Shown piece by piece: positions 31,380 through 39,783 of a DNA stretch of 44,846 bases. The position numbers were made by a program, and so were the translations under genes. Origin of the DNA: RGIG5472 sp051867635 (GTDB lineage: Bacteria > Bacillota > Clostridia > Oscillospirales > Oscillospiraceae); contig JBJDYT010000081.1 of the NCBI GenBank assembly GCA_051867635.1, forward strand, positions 1-44,846, read 5' to 3'. The notes under the pieces were generated by a model, which was not told where the DNA came from, did not search any database, and saw only the letters and a list, made by a program, of their open reading frames with translations. Position 1 is the first letter of the stretch, and each line of letters opens with the position of its first letter.

Positions 31380-32021
31380 ATGGGCGGGCTGTTTGACCCT
31401 GAATCCTCCCTCATGCAGGCCATCAGCAGCATCGGCGATCTGGTGGTGCTGAACCTGCTGTTTCTGCTCTGCTCCCTGCCGGTGGTGACCGCCGGCGCGG
31501 CCGCCGCGGCGCTGTACACGGTGACGCTGCGTATGGTGCGGCAGGAGGGCAGCCGCCCTATGAAGAGCTTTTTCGCCGCCTTCCGGGCGAATTTCCGCCG
31601 GGCCACGGCCCTCTGGCTCATTCTGCTGGGGCTGCTGGCGGGGCTGCTGCTGGACTTTCTCATCTGCGGCGGAGAGGGCGCGCCGCTTCCCCTGCTGGCC
31701 CTGCCGACGGCGCTGGGTCTGCTTTGGAACGCCACCGTGGCCTACGTCTTTCCCCTGCAGGCCCGCTTTGAAAACAGCGTGCTGCAGACGCTGAAAAACG
31801 CCTTTGTCATGGCCCTGGGCCACCTGCCCCAGACCCTTTGCATGACGGTGCTGAACCTGCTGCCGCTGCTGCTGTTCCTGCTTCTGCCGGCGGAGCTGTT
31901 CCTCCGCGCGGCCTCCTTCTGGCTCTGCTTCGGCTGCGCCGGCACGGCCTACTGCAACTCCCTCCTGCTCCACCGTCTCTTCGCTCCCTACGTCCGGGGG
32001 CCGGAGGAGGAAGAGGAGTAA
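31380..32021 (+). CDS. YesL/DUF624-family membrane protein
   Basis: A 213-residue membrane protein. MGGLFDPESSLMQAISSIGDLVVLNLLFLLCSLPVVTAGAAAAALYTV is the characteristic start of YesL/DUF624 proteins. About five membrane segments follow, and the C-terminus is acidic (PEEEEE). The family often accompanies carbohydrate uptake or two-component genes, but its function is unknown. Here it follows the LtaS-like gene by 25 bases with GGGAAAGGAGG before the ATG, so it is probably cotranscribed with a surface-polymer enzyme. It ends at a bidirectional terminator. Confidence 0.88.
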   Translation: MGGLFDPESSLMQAISSIGDLVVLNLLFLLCSLPVVTAGAAAAALYTVTLRMVRQEGSRPMKSFFAAFRANFRRATALWLILLGLLAGLLLDFLICGGEGAPLPLLALPTALGLLWNATVAYVFPLQARFENSVLQTLKNAFVMALGHLPQTLCMTVLNLLPLLLFLLLPAELFLRAASFWLCFGCAGTAYCNSLLLHRLFAPYVRGPEEEEE

Positions 32022-32036
32022 GCGCTTGCGCTGTAA

Positions 32037-32071
32037 GAAAACCCGCGTACCCTTTCGGGTCCGCGGGTTTT
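32037..32071. terminator. Bidirectional terminator between yesL-like gene and lysR
   Basis: AAAACCCGCG and CGCGGGTTTT flank an inner ACCC/GGGT stem with one mismatch. T tails exist on both strands. Confidence 0.88.
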
Positions 32072-32109
32072 GTCGCATATACGGTGTGTTTTGCTCGTTA
32101 TATTGTGCT

Positions 32110-33036
32110 TTATCCCTTGTCCTGGCCCTTCATGTTCCCGGCGTAGTACTCCTCGGCAAAGCTGTAAAACACCTGGGCGATGGGGGAGAGCACGCCGTTT
32201 TTGTGCCGCACGAGATAGAGCTTGCGCCGCAGGCTGACGCTCTCGAAATCGAAGGCCAGGATCTTCTGGAACTGGCAGTAGTTCTCCGCCGCGCTGCGGG
32301 AGATCACCGCGATGCCCAGCCCCTCCGACACCATCTGCTTGATGTTCTCGGTGGACTGCACCTCGATGGCCACGTCCAGCTTGCTGGGGTCCACCCCCAT
32401 CTCCCGCAGGAACTGCTCCGTCTCCTTGCGGGTGCCGCTGCCGCTCTCCCGGCTGATGAAGGTCTCCTTCACGATCTGCTGCACGGGGAAGCCCGTGGCA
32501 AGATACTGCTGGTACTCCGGCGTGTTGGGCGTGATGATCACCAGACGGTCCCGGGCGAACTCCTTGTAGACGCACTTGGGCGCGTCGATCATGGTGCCGC
32601 AGAGGCCGATCTCCGCCCCCCGGGAGCCCACGCACTCCACCACCTGGGCGCTGTCCATCATCTGGATGTTGAAGGTGATGTCCGGATAGCTGCGGCGGAA
32701 GCTCTGCAGCAGCTTCGGCAGATAGTACTGCCCCGGGATGGTGGAGGTGGCGAGGGAAATGGTGCCGCGCATCTCCCGGGAGAAGGCCTGGATGGCCTCC
32801 TCCGCCTCCTGTCGCAGCTGCAAAATCTTTTTCGCGTACTCATACAGCAGCTTCCCCGCGTCGGAGGGATAGATCTCCTTGGTGGTGCGGACGATGAGCT
32901 TGATCTTCAGCTCCTTCTCCAGCGACGCGATATGGGCGCTGATGGTGGGCTGGGTCAGGTGCAGCAGCTCCGCCGTCTTGGAAAAGCTGTTGTTCTCCAC
33001 CACCCGGGCAAAAGCCTCCAGCTGCTTGATGTCCAT
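32110..33036 (-). CDS. LysR-family regulator linked to the selenocysteine locus
   Basis: A 308-residue LysR-type regulator: HTH in MDIKQLEAFARVVENNSFSKTAELLHLTQPTISAHIASLEKEL (1-45), then a two-lobed ligand domain (about 90-295), closest in style to CysL/CysB-like proteins. It sits directly downstream of tRNA-Sec, selB and selA on the same strand. Public family models include a selenium-metabolism-associated LysR group found beside these genes; position and sequence fit that group, though I could not run the model. AGGGAGG precedes the ATG. No separate promoter is clear after the tRNA terminator. Likely ligand and targets are unknown. Confidence 0.9.
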   Translation of the reverse strand: MDIKQLEAFARVVENNSFSKTAELLHLTQPTISAHIASLEKELKIKLIVRTTKEIYPSDAGKLLYEYAKKILQLRQEAEEAIQAFSREMRGTISLATSTIPGQYYLPKLLQSFRRSYPDITFNIQMMDSAQVVECVGSRGAEIGLCGTMIDAPKCVYKEFARDRLVIITPNTPEYQQYLATGFPVQQIVKETFISRESGSGTRKETEQFLREMGVDPSKLDVAIEVQSTENIKQMVSEGLGIAVISRSAAENYCQFQKILAFDFESVSLRRKLYLVRHKNGVLSPIAQVFYSFAEEYYAGNMKGQDKG

Positions 33037-33067
33037 AGTCGCTGCCTCCCTCTGTCATAGATCCAAA

Positions 33068-33107
33068 AGCAAAAAGAAAAAGGAATGCCGCCGCGCGGCA
33101 TTCCTTC
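33068..33107 (-). terminator. Terminator after tRNA-Sec
   Basis: AAGGAATGCCG and CGGCATTCCTT form an 11-bp stem with a short GC loop, followed by TTTCTTTTT on the minus strand. It begins four bases after the tRNA CCA end. Confidence 0.9.
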
Positions 33108-33110
33108 CTC

Positions 33111-33207
33111 TGGCGGGAATATGTGGGAATCGAACCCACCCAGGCAGCTCTTCACCACCAACAACGGTTTTGAAGACCGCGGGGCACACCAGCACCCAGC
33201 TACTCCC
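33111..33207 (-). tRNA. selC: tRNA-Sec (anticodon TCA)
   Basis: A 97-base selenocysteine tRNA with encoded CCA. The anticodon arm is CGGT-CTTCAAA-ACCG with anticodon TCA, which reads UGA. The acceptor begins GGGAGTA and pairs with the 3' ATTCCC region (seven pairs including one G-T). The T arm is GTGGG-TTCGATT-CCCAC and there is a long variable arm of about 20 bases, as expected for tRNA-Sec. It lies just downstream of selB, has its own promoter and a terminator right after it. Confidence 0.96.
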
Positions 33208-33218
33208 ATGCAAAGGGG

Positions 33219-33247
33219 ATTATAGCACACCTGCCCGCGTAAGGCAA
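33219..33247 (-). promoter_or_regulatory. Promoter of tRNA-Sec
   Basis: TTGCCT (33242-33247), 17-base spacer, perfect TATAAT (33219-33224) with an extended TGC, minus strand; 12 bases before the tRNA 5' end. Confidence 0.85.
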
Positions 33248-33300
33248 GTCCTATCTCCCGCCAAAGGTTTCCTGCCGCGCCCCCTTTTTTGGGGGCAGGC

Positions 33301-35226
33301 TCAGCCGCCCTCCCGGTCAAAGCCGAGATACAGGCGGCGCACATTGTTCTCATTCCGGGTATAGCGCAGCTTGTCGAAGGTCTCCAGCAGCGCCTGGGTG
33401 TATTTCCGGGAGGAGCCCAGAAGATCCCGCAGCTCCGCCAGCGTCAGCGTGTCGTGGCTCTCAAAATGGGCCGCCGTCTTCCGGCAGATGTCCCGGAACA
33501 CCTCGCCGTCATAGAGGATCTGCTCGCTGATCTGCCGCAGCTCTCCGTCGGAAATGAGGCTCGCCAGCACCCGCTGCACCTCCGCCTGCTCGGCGGCGGA
33601 AAAGCGCGCCAGCACATCGTCGGTGTTGGGCGGCTCCATGCCGCTTTCGCGGTAGATGCGCCGCAGCTCCTCCGCGATCTCCCGCTGCCGCGGCGTCATG
33701 GCGATCTCGAACTCCGACAGGGCCACGCACTCGCCCACCCGGCGCAGCTTCCCCTCCTCCGCCAGCAGGTGCAGCACCGCGTCGGCGGTCTTGGCGTCCG
33801 CGCCGCGGTAGAGCTTCTGCCGCAGCTCCGAGCCCTTCATGCCGGGTAGGAGGGGGTTAGCCTGATGGAACTCCGTCAGCAGCGCCCGGGCGGTGGCCCA
33901 GGCCTGGTCCAGCGTCTCCCGGGCGATGTAGCGGCCGGGCAGGGCCTCCCGCACCGCGCCCTCCGCCAGCAGCTCCTGCAGCTCCTCCGCCACCTTTCCC
34001 TCGTCCAGGGCCGCCTTGGCGGCGAGGGCCCTGCAGTCCGGCAGGGCGAAGCGACTCTCCTGCACCAGATGCAGCAGCTTGTCCCTGCCGCTGCCGCTTT
34101 CCCGGATGCGCAGGCTCTCGAGAATGGCGGGGATGTTGCGTTTATGCTTCATGGGCGCGTCGTCCAGGATGACGCCGCCGCCGATGGTCTCCATGGGGGA
34201 GTAAAAGCGGATGACGAAGCGGTCCCCGATGCGGGTGGCCACGGTCTCCGTCATGCGCAGCTGGGCATAGCAGCTCTCGCCCGGCTCCAGCACATCCCGG
34301 TCCAGCAGCACCACCTTCGCCAGCACCACCCGGGAGCCGTGAAAGAGGTGCACCTGGGAGTTGTTCAGGATCATGCGGCCGGAATCCTTCAGGTTCCGCA
34401 GGCGCACGTCCAGCATGAGGGAGGCCTTTTCGCTGCCGGGCTTGATGATGGCGCAGCCCCGGTCCAGCGCGGCCTTTTTCATGCCCGTCAGGTTCACCGC
34501 CACCCGCTGTCCCGCGTAGGCGGCGGACACGTCCTGGCCGTGGACCTGCAGGTTGCGGATCTTCGCCTCCGTCATCTCCGGGGCGATCTGGGCGCTGTCG
34601 CCCACCTTCATGCAGCCCTCGATGAGCGTACCGGTGACCACGGTGCCGAAGCCGTCCACGGAGAACACCCGGTCCACCGGCAGGCGGAAGGGCACGTTCA
34701 TGTCCTTCTCCGCCGCGGACTTCACCAGCTCCTGCAGCGCCGCGCGAAGCTCCGCTATCCCGTCGCCCCGGAGGGCAGAGACCTCGTAGATGGGCTTTCC
34801 CTCCAAAAAGGTGCCCTTCACCCGCTCGGCGATGTCCTCCCGCACCATGTCGATCCAGTCCCGCTCGGCCATGTCCACCTTCGTGATGACCACAAGGCCG
34901 TTCTGGATGCCCAGCAGCTCCAGGATATCCAGATGCTCCACGGTCTGGGGCATAAAGCCCTCGTCCGCCGCCACGATGAGCATGGCGAGATCGATGCCGC
35001 CGGCTCCCGCCAGCATATTCTTGATGAATTTTTCGTGGCCGGGCACGTCTACGATGCCCGCTTGGGTGCCGTCGTCAAAATCCAGATGGGCAAAGCCCAG
35101 CTCGATGGTGATGCCCCGCTTTTTCTCCTCCGCCAGGCGGTCCGTGTCGATGCCCGTCAGCGCCCGGATGAGGGCGGTCTTACCGTGGTCCACATGGCCC
35201 GCGGTGCCGATGATCACATGCTTCAT
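33301..35226 (-). CDS. selB: Selenocysteine-specific elongation factor SelB
   Basis: A 641-residue translation factor that delivers Sec-tRNA to the ribosome at UGA codons followed by a SECIS hairpin. The EF-Tu-like GTPase has G1 GHVDHGKT (10-17), DVPGH (60-64) and TKVD (115-118). Domains II-III follow, then C-terminal winged-helix repeats (about residues 380-640) that bind SECIS RNA. The start MKHVIIGTAGHVDHGKT is typical. The ATG overlaps the selA stop codon (ATGA), so the two are coupled. tRNA-Sec follows 94 bases downstream. A GC hairpin with an A6 loop follows the stop codon but has no T tract. Confidence 0.97.
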   Translation of the reverse strand: MKHVIIGTAGHVDHGKTALIRALTGIDTDRLAEEKKRGITIELGFAHLDFDDGTQAGIVDVPGHEKFIKNMLAGAGGIDLAMLIVAADEGFMPQTVEHLDILELLGIQNGLVVITKVDMAERDWIDMVREDIAERVKGTFLEGKPIYEVSALRGDGIAELRAALQELVKSAAEKDMNVPFRLPVDRVFSVDGFGTVVTGTLIEGCMKVGDSAQIAPEMTEAKIRNLQVHGQDVSAAYAGQRVAVNLTGMKKAALDRGCAIIKPGSEKASLMLDVRLRNLKDSGRMILNNSQVHLFHGSRVVLAKVVLLDRDVLEPGESCYAQLRMTETVATRIGDRFVIRFYSPMETIGGGVILDDAPMKHKRNIPAILESLRIRESGSGRDKLLHLVQESRFALPDCRALAAKAALDEGKVAEELQELLAEGAVREALPGRYIARETLDQAWATARALLTEFHQANPLLPGMKGSELRQKLYRGADAKTADAVLHLLAEEGKLRRVGECVALSEFEIAMTPRQREIAEELRRIYRESGMEPPNTDDVLARFSAAEQAEVQRVLASLISDGELRQISEQILYDGEVFRDICRKTAAHFESHDTLTLAELRDLLGSSRKYTQALLETFDKLRYTRNENNVRRLYLGFDREGG

Positions 35227-36617
35227 ACGCCCAGCGCCTCTCTCACCGCTTCCGCCACATAGGGGAAGTCGTTTTCGTCCATGGTGCGCACGCTGAGCAG
35301 GTACCGTCCGTCATGGATGCGCCCCACGATGGGCAGCTCCCGCCGGCGCAGCCGCTCCTCCAGCGTGTCCACGCTGATGTTCTTCGGCGAGAGCGCCACC
35401 GCGAAGGTGGGCAGCAGCTGGGTGGGGACGCTGCCGCCGCCCACCTGATCCTCCTCCGCCGTGACCTCGCACGCCACGCCCTTTTCCCGCAGGAGGGCGG
35501 CCAGAAATTCCGCTCTGGTGCGAAGCTCCGTGGGCGACGCGCCCAGCATGGCGAGAACGGGGATCTCCCGCTTCGCCTGCTCCTCCCCCTCGGCGTAGCT
35601 GCGCAGCGTCGCCTCCAGCGCCGCCAGGGTCATCTTGTCCACACGCACCGCCCGGTTCAGGGGATGGCGCTTGATGATATCGATATACTGCTTTTTGCCG
35701 ATGATGATGCCCGCCTGCGGGCCGCCCAGCAGCTTATCGCCGCTGAACGAGATCACGTCCACCCCGGAGCGGACGGAGGCCTGCACCGTGGGCTCGTCGT
35801 GGATGCCGAACTGCTCCAGATCCACCAGCGAGCCGCTGCCCAGGTCCTCGATGACCGGAAGGCCCCGCTCGTGGCCCAGGCGCACCATGTCCGCGAGGGA
35901 CACCGACTCCGTGAAGCCCACGATCTTGAAATTGCTGGTGTGCACCTTCAGCAGGGCCTTGGTGTTCTCCCCGATGGCCTTTTCATAGTCCTTCAGGTGG
36001 GTCTTGTTGGTGGCGCCCACCTCCTTCAGCACGCAGCCGCACTGCTCCATGATCTCCGGCACCCGGAAGGCGCCGCCGATCTCCACCAGCTCCCCGCGGG
36101 AGCAGACCACCTCGCCCTTGTTCGCCATGGCGCAGAGGACCAGCAGCACGGCGGAGGCGTTGTTGTTCACCACCAGGGCGCTCTCCGCCCCGGTCACCTT
36201 TTTCAGCAGGCTCTCCACATGGTCGTAGCGGCTGCCCCGGCGGCCCTCCTCCACGTTGTATTCCAGATTGGTGTAGCGGCTCACCACACCATACACCGCG
36301 TCCGCCGCGCGTTTGGACAGGCAGGCGCGGCCCAGGTTCGTATGCAGGGAGACGCCCGTGGCGTTGACGATGGGGCGGAAGCAGGGCTGCTCCAGCTCCC
36401 GCACCCGCCGGATGACGCGCTGCGCCAGCGCCTCGCCGTCAAGGGACTCCGTGACCTCCCCCGCCAAAACCTGGCGGCGGTAGGCCTCCACCGTCTCCCG
36501 GGCCGCCTCCGTCACCGTGGCCGGGGCCGACGACTCCGCCAGGGCCGCCAGCGCCGGCAGGCGCAGCAGCTCATCCATCTTGGGGATGCTCCGTAAGATC
36601 TCATTCTTTTCCGCCAT
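35223..36617 (-). CDS. selA: L-seryl-tRNA(Sec) selenium transferase SelA
   Basis: PLP enzyme of 464 residues that converts Ser-tRNA-Sec to Sec-tRNA-Sec using selenophosphate. Sequence signs: RPIVNATGVSLHTNLGRACLS near residues 81-101, VVNNNASAVLLVL, and the PLP lysine Lys295 in FSGDKLLGGPQAG. The length matches the family. The frame is open for about 280 bases upstream, but the ATG at 36617 begins the conserved region and follows GGAG. It has its own promoter and a perfect GC hairpin in the leader. SelD, which makes selenophosphate, is not in the window. No in-frame UGA selenoprotein gene was recognised nearby. Confidence 0.97.
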   Translation of the reverse strand: MAEKNEILRSIPKMDELLRLPALAALAESSAPATVTEAARETVEAYRRQVLAGEVTESLDGEALAQRVIRRVRELEQPCFRPIVNATGVSLHTNLGRACLSKRAADAVYGVVSRYTNLEYNVEEGRRGSRYDHVESLLKKVTGAESALVVNNNASAVLLVLCAMANKGEVVCSRGELVEIGGAFRVPEIMEQCGCVLKEVGATNKTHLKDYEKAIGENTKALLKVHTSNFKIVGFTESVSLADMVRLGHERGLPVIEDLGSGSLVDLEQFGIHDEPTVQASVRSGVDVISFSGDKLLGGPQAGIIIGKKQYIDIIKRHPLNRAVRVDKMTLAALEATLRSYAEGEEQAKREIPVLAMLGASPTELRTRAEFLAALLREKGVACEVTAEEDQVGGGSVPTQLLPTFAVALSPKNISVDTLEERLRRRELPIVGRIHDGRYLLSVRTMDENDFPYVAEAVREALGV

Positions 36618-36636
36618 GTCTGAGACTCCTTGTTCA

Positions 36637-36656
36637 CCGCCGCGCTGCTGCGGCGG
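36637..36656 (-). promoter_or_regulatory. GC hairpin in the selA leader
   Basis: CCGCCGC and GCGGCGG form a perfect 7-bp stem with a six-base loop, ending 19 bases before the selA ATG. No T tract. Confidence 0.5.
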
Positions 36657-36716
36657 GGTATTGTTCGGGACAGCGCCGCCGGCTTTCCGGGGCGCAAAGC
36701 TTTCCTTTATAAATCG

Positions 36717-36745
36717 ATTATATATGTTTTTTCGATAAATAGCAA
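36717..36745 (-). promoter_or_regulatory. Promoter of selAB
   Basis: TTGCTA (36740-36745), 17-base AT-rich spacer, perfect TATAAT (36717-36722), minus strand; leader of about 93 bases. Confidence 0.82.
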
Positions 36746-36832
36746 CCGCTGCGTGGGCGCGGAAAGGGCCAATCGGCAAAATTTTACCTGTTTTTTCCGC
36801 TCCCGAGCGGAAACGCAGAGGGTCGCGGCGGG

Positions 36833-36859
36833 AAAAAGCCCCACCGGATGCGGCGGGGC
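36833..36859 (-). terminator. Terminator of uvrC
   Basis: GCCCC and GGGGC with extra GC pairs inside form a stem followed by five T on the minus strand, about ten bases after the uvrC stop. Confidence 0.8.
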
Positions 36860-36867
36860 CTGAACGC

Positions 36868-38694
36868 TTACTTCGTTTCGCCGTGGAAGCTCTCATAGAC
36901 CGCCTCCGCCGCCGGGCGCGGCAGCACAGCCTGCAGCTCCTCTTTCGACGCGGCGGCCACGGCCTTCACGCTGCCAAAGCGACGCAGCAGCGCCGCCTTC
37001 CTCGTCTGCCCGATGCCCGGAATGGCGTCCAGCCGGGAAGCCACGGCCCGCTTCCCGTGGACCTTGTGGTGGAAGGTCACGGCAAAGCGGTGGGTCTCCT
37101 CCTGAATGCGGCCCACGAAGCTGAACACCGCCTCGTTGCCGCTGATGCCGATCTCCCGGCCCTCCGCCGTGATGAGCGCCCGGGTGCGGTGGCGGTCGTC
37201 CTTCACCATGCCGAATACGGGGATGCTGAGCCCCGTCTCCCGCAGCACCGCCTCCGCCACGGCGGCGTGGGTCTCGCCGCCGTCGATGAGCAGCGCGTCC
37301 GGCAGGCGGGAGAACTTTTCGTCCCCCTGCAGGTAGCGCTGAAAGCGGCGCGACAGCGCCTCGTGCATGGAGGCGTAGTCGTCCGGCGCGCCGGAGACGC
37401 TTTTGATCTTGAATTTCCGGTATTCGCCCTTGACGAACTTTCCGTCCTCCGACACCACCATGGAGGCCACGATATCGTCGCCGCCGGTGTTGGAGATATC
37501 GTAGGACTCCAGCCGCCGGGGCGCTTCCACCAGCCCCATGTACTTTCCCAGCAGCTCCAGCGTCCGGCTGCGGCGCTCCGCCTCGCCGGTGGCGCGCTCC
37601 GCCTCCTCTTTGGCGTTGCGCTCCGCCATGGCGAGAAGCTCCGCCTTCTCCCCCCTGAGGGGCGTGCGGACATAGACCTTCCGCCCGGCCTTCTTGGAGA
37701 AGGCGGCGGCGAGGCTCTCCATCTCCTCCGGCGCGAGGGGAAGCAGAATTTCCTTCGGCAGCGCGCCCCGGGTAAGGTAGTACTGGTTCAGCAGCGTCCC
37801 CAGCACCGCCTCCGCGCTCTCCTCCACCGGCACGTCGAACACCTGCGTCTCCTTGCCGGTGAGGGCGCCGTCCTTGATATACAAGACGGCGCAGGCCCAC
37901 TTCACGTCGCCCCGGTACAGGCCCCAGATATGGGTGTCCGCGCAGACGCCGGCGATGACCTTCTGCCGGTTCCCCAGCACCTCGATGGCGGCGATGGTGT
38001 CCCGCAGGGCGGCGCAGCGCTCAAAATGCAGCGCCTCCGATTCCCGGGCCATCTCCTCCTCCAAAGGCTTTGTCACCTGCTTGAGCTTGCCCTCCAGCAG
38101 CAGCACCGCCTGCTCCATGCGGCGGCGGTACTCCTCCGCCGTCATGCAGGGGCGGCAAAAGCCGTCGCAGCGGCCCATGTGGAAGTTGAGACAGGGCCGC
38201 TCCCTGCCGATATCCCGGGGAAACTCCCGTCGGCAGGTGGGGAGCTTCAGGGCGTTCGCCACCGCGTCCAGGGCCAGGCGGGTGTCATGCCGCCCGCCGA
38301 AGGGGCCGAAGTACCGCGCCCCGTCCGCCGCCACGCGGTTCACCAGCGTGAAGCGGGGATACTCCCCGCCGCCCAGACGCACGAAGGGATAGCCCTTGTC
38401 GTCCTTCAAAAGGATGTTGTAGCGGGGCTGGTGGCGCTTGATGAGGGAGTTTTCCAACACCAGGGCCTCAAACTCCGAGGAGACGAGGATGGTGTCGAAT
38501 TCGCGCACCTGCTCCACCATGAGCCGGGTCTTCAGCGCGTGGGAGGCGTCCTCCCGGAAATACTGGCTCACCCGGTTTTTCAGCTTCTTGGCCTTGCCCA
38601 CATAGATCACCGTACCGGTCTTATCCAGCATCAGGTAGACCCCCGGGGACAGGGGCAGCTCGTTGGCCTTTTCCCGCAGCTCGTCCTTCGTCAT
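36868..38694 (-). CDS. uvrC: Excinuclease ABC subunit C
   Basis: UvrC, 608 residues, makes both incisions around DNA damage in nucleotide excision repair after UvrA/UvrB recognition. N-terminal GIY-YIG nuclease (GVYLMLDKTGTVIYVGKAKKLKNRVSQYF, residues 18-46), a cysteine cluster (CLNFHMGRCDGFCRPCM, near 168-184), UVR motif (about 200-235), an RNase H-like nuclease with SYDISNTGGDDIVASMVV and LLIDGGETHA, and C-terminal HhH motifs (LDAIPGIGQTRKAALLRRFGS). AAGGAGG precedes the ATG. It follows a cytidine deaminase-like gene by 39 bases and ends at a terminator. Confidence 0.97.
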   Translation of the reverse strand: MTKDELREKANELPLSPGVYLMLDKTGTVIYVGKAKKLKNRVSQYFREDASHALKTRLMVEQVREFDTILVSSEFEALVLENSLIKRHQPRYNILLKDDKGYPFVRLGGGEYPRFTLVNRVAADGARYFGPFGGRHDTRLALDAVANALKLPTCRREFPRDIGRERPCLNFHMGRCDGFCRPCMTAEEYRRRMEQAVLLLEGKLKQVTKPLEEEMARESEALHFERCAALRDTIAAIEVLGNRQKVIAGVCADTHIWGLYRGDVKWACAVLYIKDGALTGKETQVFDVPVEESAEAVLGTLLNQYYLTRGALPKEILLPLAPEEMESLAAAFSKKAGRKVYVRTPLRGEKAELLAMAERNAKEEAERATGEAERRSRTLELLGKYMGLVEAPRRLESYDISNTGGDDIVASMVVSEDGKFVKGEYRKFKIKSVSGAPDDYASMHEALSRRFQRYLQGDEKFSRLPDALLIDGGETHAAVAEAVLRETGLSIPVFGMVKDDRHRTRALITAEGREIGISGNEAVFSFVGRIQEETHRFAVTFHHKVHGKRAVASRLDAIPGIGQTRKAALLRRFGSVKAVAAASKEELQAVLPRPAAEAVYESFHGETK

Positions 38695-38733
38695 GCGCCT
38701 CCGCCTCCTTCCCCCTTTTCCGCCGCCGGGCGC

Positions 38734-39171
38734 TCACCGCCCGTTTTCTGCCGCGTCCCAGCGCCCATCGCCCCACCAGGCGGGCAGCAGCTCCCGGAGC
38801 GTGACCGTCTCGCGCCGGGCGTAGTCCACCATGATCTCCATATCGCGGTTTTCCCGCGCCAGCTGCAGGAAAAACTCCCGGCAGGCGCCGCAGGGCATGC
38901 CGCTCCCCGCTCCGTCCGGGGCCTTGTCGCGGAAGGCGATGAGCCGTCTCACCACAGTCTCGCCGCTCTCGGCGTACATGCGCAGCGCGGCCACCCGCTC
39001 CGCGCAGAGGTCCATCACGCCGCTGCAGCTTTCGATGCAAAAGCCGGTGTAGATCCTGCCGCTCCCGCTCTCCAGGGCGCAGACCACATGGTGCGCGTAC
39101 AAAAAGGGAGAGACCTCCTCCGGACGGTACTGCTCCTTCGCCGCCTCGTACAGCTTTTCCCAGATATCCAT
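38734..39171 (-). CDS. Cytidine deaminase-like protein (blasticidin-S deaminase type)
   Basis: A 145-residue zinc deaminase of the cytidine deaminase superfamily. Zinc motifs CAE at 56-58 and PCGAC at 93-97 are intact. The N-terminal substrate loop differs from cdd at 21090 (SPFLYAHHVVCALESGSGRIYTGFCIES), a pattern closer to blasticidin-S deaminase and other atypical members, so the substrate may not be cytidine. GGGGAGGAAG precedes the ATG. It is the first gene of an operon with uvrC, 39 bases away. Whether it links to DNA repair or nucleotide-pool cleaning is unknown. About 25% identity to the other deaminase is my estimate by eye. Confidence 0.88.
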   Translation of the reverse strand: MDIWEKLYEAAKEQYRPEEVSPFLYAHHVVCALESGSGRIYTGFCIESCSGVMDLCAERVAALRMYAESGETVVRRLIAFRDKAPDGAGSGMPCGACREFFLQLARENRDMEIMVDYARRETVTLRELLPAWWGDGRWDAAENGR

Positions 39172-39212
39172 CAGCGCTTCCTCCCCGCTTTCATTCCGAT
39201 ATGGCAGTATCC

Positions 39213-39241
39213 AGTGTAGCAGAAAACGCTCCGGCCGTCCA
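39213..39241 (-). promoter_or_regulatory. Promoter of the deaminase-uvrC operon
   Basis: TGGACG (39236-39241), 17-base spacer, TACACT (39213-39218) with an extended TGC, minus strand. No LexA (GAAC-N4-GTTC) box is seen. Confidence 0.65.
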
Positions 39242-39259
39242 CCGGAAAAGCGCGGGACG

Positions 39260-39289
39260 AAAAAAGGCTGCCCAAAATGGGCAGCCTTT
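39260..39289 (-). terminator. Terminator of the HPr gene
   Basis: AAAGGCTGCCC and GGGCAGCCTTT form a perfect 11-bp stem with a five-base loop, followed by a T run on the minus strand. Confidence 0.92.
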
Positions 39290-39305
39290 CCGGCATTGTG
39301 CCTTT

Positions 39306-39569
39306 TTACTTTTCCAAACCGCTGTTGACCAGCTCCGCCAGTGCCTTCACGGCGTCCTCCTCGTCGGAGCCGTCCGCGATCAGGGTGATGGCCGTACCCT
39401 GGACGATGCCGAGAGACAGCACGCCCAGCAGGCTCTTGGCGTTGACACGGCGCTCATCCTTCTCGACCCAAATGCCGCTCTGGAATTCGTTCGCCTTCTG
39501 GATAAAATAGGTAGCGGGTTTCGCATGCAGACCAACTTCGTTGGTGACGGTGACTTCCTGCGTATACAT
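39306..39569 (-). CDS. ptsH: HPr-family phosphocarrier protein
   Basis: HPr-type protein of 87 residues. His15 in VGLHAKPAT is the site phosphorylated by enzyme I, and Ser46 in NAKSLLGV is the HPr-kinase site used for carbon catabolite control in Firmicutes. Position 17 is Lys where nearly all HPr have Arg, next to the active His (codon AAA, clearly read). The ATG at 39569 follows AAAAGGAG by seven bases; a TTG two codons earlier is less likely. Monocistronic, with its own promoter and terminator; enzyme I is not nearby. Because of the unlinked position and Lys17 it could be a paralogue with a regulatory role. Confidence 0.92.
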   Translation of the reverse strand: MYTQEVTVTNEVGLHAKPATYFIQKANEFQSGIWVEKDERRVNAKSLLGVLSLGIVQGTAITLIADGSDEEDAVKALAELVNSGLEK

Positions 39570-39609
39570 AGTCAATTCTCCTTTTCACACATTCCGGCAC
39601 TCTACTAAC

Positions 39610-39638
39610 ATGATACGAGATTCTCCCTCCAACGTCAA
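39610..39638 (-). promoter_or_regulatory. Promoter of the HPr gene
   Basis: TTGACG (39633-39638), 17-base spacer, TATCAT (39610-39615), minus strand. Confidence 0.78.
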
Positions 39639-39734
39639 TGTCGTTTTTTCACAAATTCCGCTATGGGCGCCGGGAGGGATGCAATCGTTTCATACAAAAG
39701 GGCAAAACGGGCTTTCTTTTTGTTGAATTCACAT

Positions 39735-39765
39735 AAAAAACCGGGTCATTTCCGGGGCGTTACCA
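39735..39765 (-). terminator. Weak terminator after mutS2
   Basis: CCGG-AAATGAC-CCGG with TTTTTT after it on the minus strand, about 20 bases beyond the mutS2 stop. The stem is only four to five pairs. Confidence 0.35.
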
Positions 39766-39783
39766 GCTTTTTCCGGCAAAGCC

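Noticed and set aside
33278..33297. GC hairpin with an A/T loop just after selB as a terminator
   Set aside because: The run of T or A is in the loop, not after the stem, and GC sequence follows.
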